Shown here: in pieces, positions 32,242 through 42,940 of the stretch
Numbering within the stretch: position 1 is the stretch's first letter
Layout of the letters: every line of letters starts with the position of its first letter
Assembly (NCBI RefSeq): GCF_020382885.2
Contig: NC_058514.1
Coordinates: 11,208,249 to 11,272,248 of the forward strand
Source of the DNA: Scatophagus argus
Taxonomy: Eukaryota > Chordata > Actinopteri > Scatophagidae
Direction: 5' to 3'
DNA: 64,000 bases
Made by a program: the position numbers and the translations under genes
Notes under the pieces: generated by a model
Seen by the model: only the letters and a program-made list of their open reading frames with translations
What the model was told of the DNA's origin: nothing
The model's database searches: none

Positions 32242-33599
32242 ACAGTGGATTACGGCTGGCCCCTGGGGCTGAATAAAAAGATGAATACACACAACTAGAG
32301 CAAAAAAGCTCTTCCTTTTGTCCTACCAGAGAGCACAGTGCCGTATAGGAGAGAGCACATCCACTATAGATTCTTTTATAGTTCAGATCATTCTTTTCAA
32401 TGAAACACCTTGAGGTGCTGTCAGGGCTGATCACAATGGGCGATTTGATGGCTTGCCATAAGAACATACACTGTTGGATATAGTGTGGGTAAGTGGCTGT
32501 GGGAGAGAGAGGGAGACAGAGAGAGAGAATTTTAACCACTCCATAGACTAAGTGAGGCACTTCATGGTTAAATATAACTTTTTCCACCCTCTCCTCCCTC
32601 AGAGCGATCAATATCCCATTTGTGGGTTTTAGGGCCTGTGTGTTCCCCAGGCTTTGGGCTCCTCTGTACCACACACTGCATCGATAAATTACATTTGCTG
32701 TCTGTGTCCAATTGCTCTCCAAGCATTGGCCGCCATAACAGAGGACTTCTTTATTTCTTGTGCTAAAAGAGCATTGATGCTTACTTGATCACTTCCTCTT
32801 GTTAAAATTAAACGTTAGCACATTTTCTTTCACTAGTTTTAATACTCTTTGATCTGTTTTGTAATGCACCGAATTCACTTTGTGCACCCGTGAAGGGAGG
32901 ATTTTCTTCAATAAGAGCTTGTAATATGATGCATAAATACACATATTTATTGACCATCAGATTTGATGTAGTCGGCGAGCTTCAGCTGCAGTCAGGACAG
33001 CTTACATATTCAGTTTAAAGAAATTACCTTAGATGACATGTTGGTACAATTTCGAAGTGGTGAAGGCCGGGAATAGATGTGCTTTTATGTTCTTCCTGTA
33101 CATGCTGGTGCACACCTATCAGAAGGTAAATAATGTCCCTCTCCGCAGCACGCAAAAGCACATCTAAGCAGGTGGCAATTGGTGGTGGTGGTGGGTGAGC
33201 CGAAGCAGCAGAATTGTCGTATCATGCAGCAAAAGCGAGAGCAGATTGCACAGCGGTAGACTGAGTGGGCAACAAATAAATAGTTGGCTCTGTTCAGAGG
33301 AAACTGCATGTGATTGGTGGCGCAGCAGAGTGAGCTAATGGACTACAGTCAGCAAGGGTTTTCTGCCTAAACCTATATGTCTCTTTTTAGATATTTGCTG
33401 TTATGTGTGTGTGATTACCATGACCATTGCCGTTACAATAGGTGCATGTACTTTATTTCAGCCCACAGCCAAGTCCTGTGTCTTCTTGGACTTGCTTAAT
33501 TTGTCACCATGAAAGGTCTTCTACCAGAGGGGCGCACCTGGAGCATCAGACGAAACTGTCTTTGCAAGTGCCTTTAAGAGCAGGTTTTCATTTCTGTAC
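31351..33599. other. Intergenic, no gene seen; (CA)n at 32203-32238
   Basis: One long CA microsatellite. A 160-codon minus-strand frame at 32240-32722 has no recognisable similarity and is not supported as a gene. The 33170-33190 GGT-rich patch is simple sequence. Confidence 0.6.
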
Positions 33600-33990
33600 C
33601 TAACATAGACCCACATTCTGTAATTCCCCCATGTCGACGGCTTCCCTGTCCCTCTGGATTTTTGGTGATAGCAGTCAAGATCTGTCAGATATTATTTGGA
33701 TCAGGCAAGCGTATCTATTTCCACTGTGGCCATTGAAAGCATCCAGCCTGTCTCCTCAGCACCAAACAAACACCAGCCCTCTACGCCAAACGCGCCCCGA
33801 TCTGTGATTACCAAAAAAGATGCAGCGTCGAGCCTGGTCTATTATTTCCAATTTCTCCTGGAGAAAGTTAATCTAATGAGCATTATCGGCAGCTAATGGG
33901 AATTATAATTAGTCAGATGCAGCAGATTATCTGTGCATAATTAGCTGTGTCTGTCAGCTCCAATTAGCATGACAGGAATTAGGATACTTT
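33600..33990. promoter_or_regulatory. Strong candidate enhancer with clustered TAAT cores
   Basis: Repeat-free and evenly composed. TAATTA occurs at 33906-33911 and 33938-33943, CAATTAG at 33961-33967, with GTTAATC, CTAATGA, GCTAATGG and GGAATTAGG between 33867 and 33983. Such clusters of homeodomain cores in long non-coding deserts are typical of developmental enhancers. Conservation is inferred, not seen. Confidence 0.45.
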
Positions 33991-36370
33991 GGAGTTTGTA
34001 GCGAGAGAGGAAGAGAGAAAGGGGAGAGAGGAGGGGCAAGGAGACCAGAGATAGAAGAGGTGAGAGAGAAGAGAGAGAGAGTTGGGGAAGAGGGAGATGA
34101 GAACAGAAGGAGGAGGGGAGGTGTGGCTGGGTGGGAGAGGCAGGTTTTTGGCTCAGAGCTCAGCCGTGTGCTGAGGAGACGGGATGAGCATAGTAAAAGT
34201 AGGACGAGCACAAATGATTTTTGGCGTGCACAAAGGAATGGTGTTGATGGGTTTCAGGCAGAGAGGAGAGTATGGAGAAGGCATGAGGAGACATGGACAA
34301 GTTAGCAGGGTGTCCAAGCGAGACCAGAAGAGAGCATTTTGATGCCCTCATAGCCAGCATACATCCATCAGCAGCTACAGATGTTGTCGAAGTGCCCCTG
34401 AGAAAGACACCAATCACTGAAAATCCCTCAGCATGACTGCGACGATTAAATGCCGCAAGTGTGAATGATGATTTAAAAAAATGTGACAAGGTTGAAATAC
34501 AAACCAAGCTAAACTGATCTACGGCGGCCATGTTTTTCTCTGGCATAAAACACTGAGTGAAGAGCGCCGATCATAGTCGAAGCTTTCGCAAAGGTACAAA
34601 GCGCCAGCATCCACAGCGACACTGAGCACTTTATTAAGAAGAAGCTTAATTTGTCTGGTCATTGAGTTTAGCTCTTTGAATCACATGCTGTAGTAGAATT
34701 TGAATACAATTATTCACATGCCACAGGTTCACTGAAAGTTATTGGTGACTGGGGTCCTTCTGAATGTGCACTTTGAAGCGATCCCTTCCTAATTTGACTC
34801 TAGTGTAAAAGATAATGGACGGTACTTGTTGCCAGTCCATGTGAGCAACCTCCAAAGTTACTGTTTTTGCAGAGCCAATTTTTCTCATTGTGTCAACACA
34901 AATACTGTCTTCGTTATGAGCTATGTCTGAGGGATGCTTTCATTTCCTGCCACCAAAAATGCCAGCGACAGGACACCTCACTCACGCTGCTGAAGCCTCA
35001 TATTAGAAGTCCATAACAAAAGACTATGGGACCCGCTTCATACCGTGAAGGGGTCTCATTTTGGCTGGCGTGGACAACAGGAACATTTCCAACAACCAGG
35101 AACTCTGGAGAGACTGTAAATTTGCATTAATTAAACAACACTAACATATCATCTTTTAAGGCTGATATGGAAGATGCGTTGGCAAACCGTTGCCCAGTAA
35201 CGCATCCAGCAGATATTTGTAGTCAAGTTCCTGGTGGTCTAACAAATTTAAGTCCAATAATCACACTGAAAATGTTCTCCAATAACTCCTGAGGGAAATA
35301 TCTGGCTCTGTATCTGCTGAATGCTCTGCCATGCTCGCCGGCCCGTCTCTAACTTTGTCTGTTCTGTGTTTTGTTTTGGCTTTTTTCTTGTGTGTGTGCT
35401 GGGTAGGTAGTGTACAGTGTGTTTATCTTTTTATTTTCTATTTATTTATTTATTTTTTTTACTGAAACCAGCTCCCTACTGAGGCTTGAGACAAAGTTGA
35501 GAGTAAACCTAAGCTGAAAGACGCAACAAAATTGTCGCTGCTGTTCACGCCGCGCTTTCATGGACTAATCTGCAATGTCACCAAAGAATCCAAACGCTTA
35601 TACCTCTCTGTAACTTTAAGACCATTCTCGATAGCCGTTCTCCTCCTGCCTGCGATTTCTTTCACTGAGCCTGCACCTTGTTTGCTGTCAGTTTTTCTGT
35701 TTTATTTATTGACTCTGTCTGTTCCTGTTATTTGGTTGATATTTTTCTCCTTAATAGGGTGTTGCTGTGAAAGAGGTATGCTCAGCAACCTCCACAGTTA
35801 GAAAAAAAAAAAAATATATATATGTATATAATAAAGCTCAGTAAAGTTGGGTGATAATTCTCTGTGGGTTCATCACTAAGAGCTACACTTTTCATATTAT
35901 GCATTGTTAATATAAAAATATCGATTTGAGCTGCTTTATTCCCCCTCCCCAACAACCTTTCGTTCGCAGGTGTGTGTTCTGTGTCTAACAACATGAAAAA
36001 TTAGGAAACAAGCATCTGACATTCTCGTTATATTGCATTCAGCTTACATTAAAGGAACACAAATTTGTTTGGCGTCCTCGCAGCTAAACAAACTACTTTG
36101 TTATGTTTTTAATCCGTCTCATATCAACAAACCAGCACCACTGGAAGCCCTCTGGGAGCTGTCTCAATGAACACGTGCAGGAAGATACGCAGGCAGCTAA
36201 ATAGCTATTGATTGAAAAAAACACTGTGTTAAATTTGCATAGATTATCTCTATCTATTTGACCAGGCTGTATGTGTCAGTGAAGCAATGTCAGTATTAGA
36301 CAACAACAGGAAGTGAGCGGAAGTCTGGACTGTACACAACCTCAACTACGTATGTTCAAACGACATTAAC
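33991..36370. other. Intergenic with purine tract and possible POU/homeodomain site
   Basis: A GA-rich purine tract is at 34002-34135. A weak fish-repeat phrase (GTGCCCCTGAGAAAGACACC) is at about 34391. ATTTGCAT (35120-35127) overlaps TTAATTAA (35127-35134). A T-rich stretch lies near 35430-35460 and an A/TA tract at 35801-35830. I see no exon. Confidence 0.6.
34002..34135 (+). repeat. GA-rich polypurine tract
   Basis: Over 130 bases consisting mostly of purines (GAGAGAGGAAGAGAGAAA-like units). It is capable of triplex formation in principle. Confidence 0.8.
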
Positions 36371-36373
36371 AGT

Positions 36374-36709
36374 AGCACGCACGCACGCACACACACACAC
36401 ACACATTTTCCATTACTTCTGGGGACATTACATAGACTTCCATTCATTTCCTGGAGGCTTAACCACCACCTGACCATAACAATAAACATTTTTACCTAAT
36501 CTTAACCCTTACCTTAACCCAACCCTGACCTCAACCTAACCTTAAAGCAAGTCTTCACCCTAATATTTAATGATTTACATTGTGGGAACTTGTGTTTTGT
36601 CCCCGTAAGTAAGGCGATAAAGCCATAAGCCCTCACAATGTGACTTTGTAAGCAGATTTATGTCCCCACAACCACAGGAGTATACGTACACACACACACA
36701 CACACACAC
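36374..36709 (-). repeat. Dispersed repeat with GGGGACA motifs, copy 2 (inverted)
   Basis: On the minus strand it shares GTTGTGGGGACA, CGGGGACAAAACACAAG, GGGTTGGGTTAAGGTAAGGG, TTATGGTCAGGTGGTGGTTA and GAATGGAAGTCTATGTAATG with the copy at 18325-18588. The core is 36406-36687, with CA tracts on both sides. It has an extra segment of about 20 bases near 36617-36640 relative to copy 1. Confidence 0.9.
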
Positions 36710-36710
36710 C

Positions 36711-37562
36711 TTGCCTGTAAACAAACATGCCTTCACACACATGCTCACTCAGACATGCATGTGCACATAGGGTGTGTAAGCACACACACACACACTGGAA
36801 CCCTGGGGACAACCGATTTTGACAGTGTAGAGTTAATGTCTTAAAGCCTTAAGCTTCTCTTCACTTGAGATTATTGATTAGACTCAGCTCATATTTACCA
36901 ACGGATACGCGACCCTGTGATGTGTGCTCCCACAGATGAATACACACACACACACACACACACACCAGAATCACTCAGGCACACATGGCCACACAGCTGA
37001 AGTAACATGGTTTCATGCATACAAGCTCTTTAATACACAAACACACACCCTTCTCCAATCACCGCCCAAGGCTACTTCCCTCCCCAATGACTCATGCTAT
37101 GTCAGTGTGCTTCCTGTCGTCCTCGTCTGGCTGTGTTGATGTCTTGCTTCTTTGACAGGCGCACTGAAACTGACAGTATGATTTGTACTCCAGCACGAAC
37201 ATGCCTGGCAACATCAATTCCCGCAGTATGGCTGGGAAACGCCTGGGGATGCCTGTGACTGTGTATTTTACAGTTTTAGGTAGAATTTGGAGGGCAGCAC
37301 ACAGTGGATGAGCTGCCATGTGTTCAACGTCTCACTCAAGAGGACTTTGTTTGTTGCCTGATGATGATTGTCATTGTTTGCCAGTGAACAAGACAGGCTT
37401 GAATACTTGAATGTCATTTTTCAGGCAGATAACAGTTAAGCAGTGGTTTTGTCATCAGTTTTGTGATGGTGTTTGTCGTCATAATGTTTAAAGGTCTATG
37501 TTTTAGATTCTTAACAACTGAAAAATAGCCTACTGCGAGAAGACACTGACCACAATAGTTTA
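36711..37562. other. Intergenic with (CA)n tracts
   Basis: CA runs at 36780-36796 and 36943-36965. The 37092-37319 minus-strand frame has no recognisable similarity. Confidence 0.6.
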
Positions 37563-37935
37563 AAATGCTGGTTCTGACCATTTTTTGACTGATGTACCTT
37601 CACAGGCCTATCAGTTAAGATCACATATTCTTTAACTGACCAACACAACTTGTTCTGTTGTGTTGATTTTCAGTGATTTTAAAGCATTTGTTATTTACCA
37701 CTATTACTTATTTAAAAGTGCATATTGTCACAGTAATTTTTTTTATACAGTTTTTGAGTCGGTTTTGGGGTCAAGTTTGCATTTGTATTATTACCACACA
37801 GTGTCTGGCTGAAGGCTGAATGTTTCAGTCACTTTGAACTAGATTTTTCAACAATTTCTGCATTATTTTCGCCAATTACTCAATCAATAATCCATTAACC
37901 TTTCAACCAGTGATCCATTACTCTTAACTAACCTC
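37563..37935. repeat. Dispersed repeat copy B (same family as 27238)
   Basis: GCTGGTTCTGACCATTTTTT, then GACTGATGTACCTTCACAGG and CCTATCAGTTAAGAT match the opening of copy A. The distal part has loose AATTTCTGCATTA and AATCCATTAACC units. Confidence 0.55.
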
Positions 37936-40300
37936 TAAAACAAAGGTTTTGCAATGGATTTAGCTCAGAAAATCTGACTTAAAATGAGTTGCCAATTATC
38001 AATCAGAACCTTTGCAATCAATTAATTAATTATATTTTTTAAATCAGTAAAATATATTGCGTAATATAGATAAACAGCTTAATGAACCTTAAATGGATGA
38101 ATCTTGGTTTATGTTTGTTTTTCCTATTCAATTTAACATCTAAAAATGACAGCTCAGGAGCTTAAAGTCCTCTGGCCTTTTGTAATAGATTTTCAAAATG
38201 AGTCTCTAGAGACTGTAAGGTGAATTTACATCAGCAGTCATAATGTTTGGGCATTTTGATTGGTAGGCGGGAGCTGGCTTGCTGCAAATCGATTGGTGCC
38301 TGCAAGGGTGGGCATGGTTCAAGCTGCACTGAGCCTCCCGGAGTCGAGTGTGTGTCTTCTGGGCAAAATCTGTGGATTAAGGGAGGCCTGAACTTGAAAC
38401 AGGAAAGGACAGAGCAGTCAATAACACACTGATTAATGATAATGGCATGCAAGCCAGGGGGATAATCTTTCTAAGCTCTTTTTATCTAAGGACCGATTGA
38501 CTGAAAACATGGAGGACAGAAAGAAAATGCACCAATCCCCAAGCAAACCAGGGGCTTCCAAACAGGATAAATGTTTGTTTATGTCTTCAGTTTTTATAAT
38601 TGTGAATAGAAATGCATCTGCTTTCATTGCAGGCAGCTGTAATGAGTTGGCTTTAAACTTGACTCAGTGCCCAAAGTATTTGTGAACCCTTTAAAATGTG
38701 TTCATTTTCTTTTGGGAATATGAAAACAAAAACAATTGTTGCAGTAGTTCTTTTTGCAGTCATATAGTCCTGGAACTATCTGGATGTCAGTAATTGCATT
38801 CATGAAGTGATACTTTAAGAATCTATTTTGTTATCCTCCAATATTTTCCTCCACCAAATGTCCATCATCAGTCGCATCATTCATCTGCAGATCCATCAGT
38901 GCTATTTTCTGTCACCTTGCTACAAAATATAACCATAAAAACCTCACTTATTATAATAACAAATTCCCTCCTCCCACTCTATCCTCTTTATCAGATGCTT
39001 ATTGACAGGGATGAAATGGAAATGATGGTTTATCCTGGCTTCCTCTCATCAGTTTGGCCCATCTGAGACCTGGAAGCTCTAGTAAGAAATTTAAAGAGGT
39101 GCTGATCCTCATGCTGAGGCCTCATCCACTTGCCTATGGATCTGCCACAACTGCTAGATAATTTATGCAGCCTCATGGACACAATTATTCCCTATGTCCA
39201 CAGTCGTGAAGAAGCTCAGGGACGCTGACAGTCTTAAGACGGATTGGATGCCGCTTCTAGTGTTTATCTGAGGAGCTTGTCATCAGTGTGTGGATTGGAG
39301 ATGGATGTTCTGCTCTCGCCTTGGTGTTAGAGACCTGCTGAGCCTTGTGAACTTGGGCCCCGTGGGAGGTGCCACCTTTCATCCCTTCATATCTTATTCT
39401 GCCATTTCTTCCTTTTCCACCGTTTTGTGTGCTGTTTCTTTAATCTTGCTGAGATCTGAGCTAACTGGCTGGTCTCGACCTCCTCTCTTTGCCTTTCTCT
39501 TCTCCTTCTCACTCTTCCATACCTTCCTCTTTTCCTTTCTTACTGTCCTTCTCATTCATGCATCTAAGGGCCAAGCACCGGCTCTTCTGGCCCCACGCTT
39601 CCCGTTCGATTGGCCCGATAGTTTATTCACTTCACCCAGACACAAAAGACATCAAGCTGACTGATCAGCGGGCAGGAGCCAGGGCACGGCTGATCAATGA
39701 GGCCTTGGGCAGAGGGGAGGGCTGGAGGAGGATGGATGGAGGGAGGAGAAGGGCAGAGGGAGGGCTGGACAGGTAGGCTGACAGACACACAATCAGCGAA
39801 CCAATCGATGGGGACTTTTGCTGAGCTCAGATAAGAGGTTAAAGCCCGTTCAGGACACACAACCAGACCCTCACTGACAAGAGCTTTTGTTTCCCAAGCT
39901 CATGAGCTTTATGCAGCTCTAGGTGACACCGGTGCAAAAAAACCCAAAAAAACAAAGGTACAATTCATGAAACAGCAAGATAGCATCTGATTTGTTGAGC
40001 GCTTGTTTATTTCACCACTGGCCCCTCAAATCCAGTATTCACTAAAACAGGTGTAGAAAATCTACTAATGTGATGTGATAAATGCCCTCTCCATAATGAA
40101 ATTGTGTGTATGAGTGTGTGTCGGGAGGAGTCATTGATTGGGCGCCATTCATGCCTTTGTTTGTATGTCCATCACAGTAATAGCGCAGACGATATTGATT
40201 CGATATATTGGAAAACAATGGAGTGTTTACTATTGTCTTATTTCACCACTTTCAAATGCAAATTCACCCGTTAAAAGAGTTTTTCCAGCAACTGTGTCTT
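37936..40300. other. Intergenic, no gene seen
   Basis: AT-rich to about 38220. The stretch 38230-38480 includes TGATTAATGATAATGGC and is repeat-free. At 39590-39700 there is a GC-richer unique block. Open frames at 39290-39776 (up to 124 codons) are rich in Phe/Ser from pyrimidine tracts and are not supported as genes. Confidence 0.55.
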
Positions 40301-40730
40301 GAAAAAAAAAAACAATTTAACATTTAGTGTCTGCATTAATACTGGGTATCAGAGCGAAGTACTTTTGTATAGAGCCAAAGATGTCCATAAATGTAGTAGA
40401 AACAGTAGTTTTTGTATGAAAACTGAAAATCAAGATGGCGATATGCACCATAGTGTCAGTTAAAGCAACGCAACTTAGCTTACAACTTGCTGAGATTTTA
40501 AAGCAGCATTTTGCAGCTAAATCAGCAGATATTTTCCTGAGCAGTTGGTGGAGGCTCCGGCGACCAGAAAAACAAAGAAAAATCCAAGTAAATGTTACAC
40601 TGGGTCTGCACTGTGAACTGTAAATAGCCAAGTGTTTGCTAACATGCTTGCTAATTAGAAGACAACAATACGTCATTGTGTTTACAGCTTTTTCTGCTGT
40701 CTCGTGGTGGCCAAAAATCAGTTTTTGATG
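40301..40730. repeat. Probable degenerate dispersed repeat
   Basis: GTCCATAAATGTAGTAGAAA, TGTATGAAAACTGAAAATC and TTTTCTGCTGTCTCGTGGTG followed by GCC resemble a common fish repeat. Family and limits are uncertain. Confidence 0.4.
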
Positions 40731-42820
40731 CTTTAAGTTTCAGTATTAGATAAAATTACTTAACAACTGAAAGAAATGACTTCTGCATAATGTGTTGGGC
40801 CATGCAGATGGAGAGAAACGTGGCAAATGAAAGAGAGATTTACATAGCAAAGAGAAATCACAGAGATAGGAGCGGCAGTCCGTTCCCTGTACGCCCTGTC
40901 CTAGTGTGATGGGGTCATCAGTGCAATCCCACTCTTTTATCACTGGAGCTTTAACCTTCCCTCGCTCTCTTGCTCTGTTACTCATGGGTGCAGACACAAT
41001 CACATGCACACACACACACACACTCGCACACTAACATGCTCAGAGATGATGGAGGAATTGTGTTTGACTCTGTGAACATTCGTCTTTGTGTTTTGTTTTT
41101 TTTTTCACCAGTGGAAATGGCAAAACACAGAAAGCCAATGTGTTGCATGTGGTGTTTTCTTTTTTTTTTCGTCAGTAGAAGCAGAGTCTGGGTCATCATT
41201 TAAAAAAAAAAAAATACATTTAAGACTGAAGATTTTTTCCTCAAAAATACTTTTTTTTTTGACCCACCTTTCACTATGAAGACAAGTAGTAATGGATGAA
41301 GCGCCCATGACAGCTGGATTCAACTCGTCGCTGTCCCAGCATACCTGGATGGCTTCCCAGGCAAACATGCTTGTCCACCTCCACTGTGTGGTGAAATCTC
41401 GACAGAGCTTGGACAGAAAGTGGCTTCAAGCCCAGTCGGCACAGTGCGTCAAGAGGCTTGCAAGCTGATCGATAGTGAGCTAATTGGAAAATAGCGGCAG
41501 GAAATGTGATAATGTGGCTGTTCACTCTGGTCTTACTCTGGCTGGACACCCCAGCTGTCTTCCCTCCTTTTTTTCCCCGCTCTTAAGGGTCAGGTCTGGG
41601 TCCTTCAATCTAGTGGTTCTCTAATAAGGCCAGAGAAACTGATCAACCAGAATGAACATCACTGCTGCTCTAACCGAGGTGTGCCACCGCATGTGTACAG
41701 GCACACTTGTTCACAGGTACATGCGTGAGATGAGAGCACTGCAGGACAAGCTGGTGAGATTGGAAGTAAGAGCTCCAAAGGGAGGTATTTAGGTGAAGAA
41801 GAAAAAGTAAAATCCCTCTAGTGGTTGATCAGTTGAGAAAGTGACACGTGGGTGTCTTTGCAGAGTGTGTGGTGCTAAAAGCGCAGTGATGTAGTGACTA
41901 CTTCCACTGTTGGTTGCAAACGGGACAGTAAGTTAAAACAGATAGGCACTTGCAACTTATTTGCTAGCTTTCTTCATTTTGGACTCTTACTTCAAACGTT
42001 TTCAATTGGTTAGTGATGCAACTTGGCATGTAGTCCACTGGAAAAAACAGCATTAATTTCTGTAAGCAAATCCGCTGATGGCAGTGATTAGTTCATTTCT
42101 GTCTGACAATGTTGCTTTTGTAAATGGGTGACTGGTCCTTCTGAAAAGAGATAGTAGAAAGGAAGTTGGGATGATGATGAAAACAGCAGGACTGGGCAGA
42201 ACAGATGAGGGGAACTGGAAGCTGTGTGGGAGGGAGGTGTGTGGGTGGGTTGGAGGGGTCTCTTGTCCCATTTCAGACTCAGGGGATCTCTACATGTCAC
42301 CAGGATACGTTGTACTGCCAGACATGAGTGACAGTGATGGGCACTGTGGGCCTGGGATCCAGCATTTTCCACTCCTCCCAATTCCCCTGGCCAGGCCTCC
42401 GTATCCCTGTGACAAGATGAGGAGACGTCATGTCAGCTGAAGTGCGACAGTCTTTGTCTTACTTTCACTCATTCATACACTCACTCATGCTCTTCCTCTT
42501 ATTCCAACCTCTGGGCTCGAGTTTTGTGTGAATTTCTCCCTTCATGCATATTTCTTTCTCTTGATTCTTTCAGCCTAATTTTCTAGTCTGTTTCTTTCTC
42601 ATTTGTGTTATCTTCTTACTCGTTGCTCTTTGACACCTCTCCTGCTTCACACTCTTTAATTCTTTTTATTCTGTCCTTTCTATCCTCCGGTGCTCTTTCT
42701 TCATTCCTTGTAGTGGCAGTTCTGGAGTGGTTGGCACAAAAACAGAGCAGGTGGTCAACACCTGCCTGGTTTCCTAGATCTCTCTTTGATAAGCCACCAT
42801 TTGTCTGCATCAAAGGCTGT
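40731..42820. other. Intergenic, no gene seen
   Basis: A CA tract at 41006-41027 and T/A runs near 41097 and 41161-41215. The 42270-42430 GC-richer stretch includes CTACATGTCACCAGGATACG. The 42470-42720 block is pyrimidine-rich. There is no supported exon. Confidence 0.55.
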
Positions 42821-42940
42821 GTTTTAGGACATGCTTCAGAGAAGCACAGGGCACCCTGTGGAGTAGTGCTGTCACCTTACCTTTTTGCTGTCTACACTTT
42901 GGATTTCAGCTTTCAGCATTTGGCCTTGGCAGCTCTAGAT
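42821..42940 (+). mobile_element. Reverse-transcriptase-like fragment (non-LTR type)
   Basis: The translation around 42860-42910 reads CGVVLSPYLFAVYTLDF. This resembles the PQG-x-VLSP-x-LF-x-LYT-x-D block of non-LTR reverse transcriptases. The PQG glutamine is replaced and the catalytic YADD box is not found downstream, so it is a dead fragment or a chance match. Confidence 0.35.

Noticed and set aside
32240..32722. 160-codon minus-strand open frame
   Set aside because: No protein similarity recognised, no exon signals, and it abuts a CA repeat.
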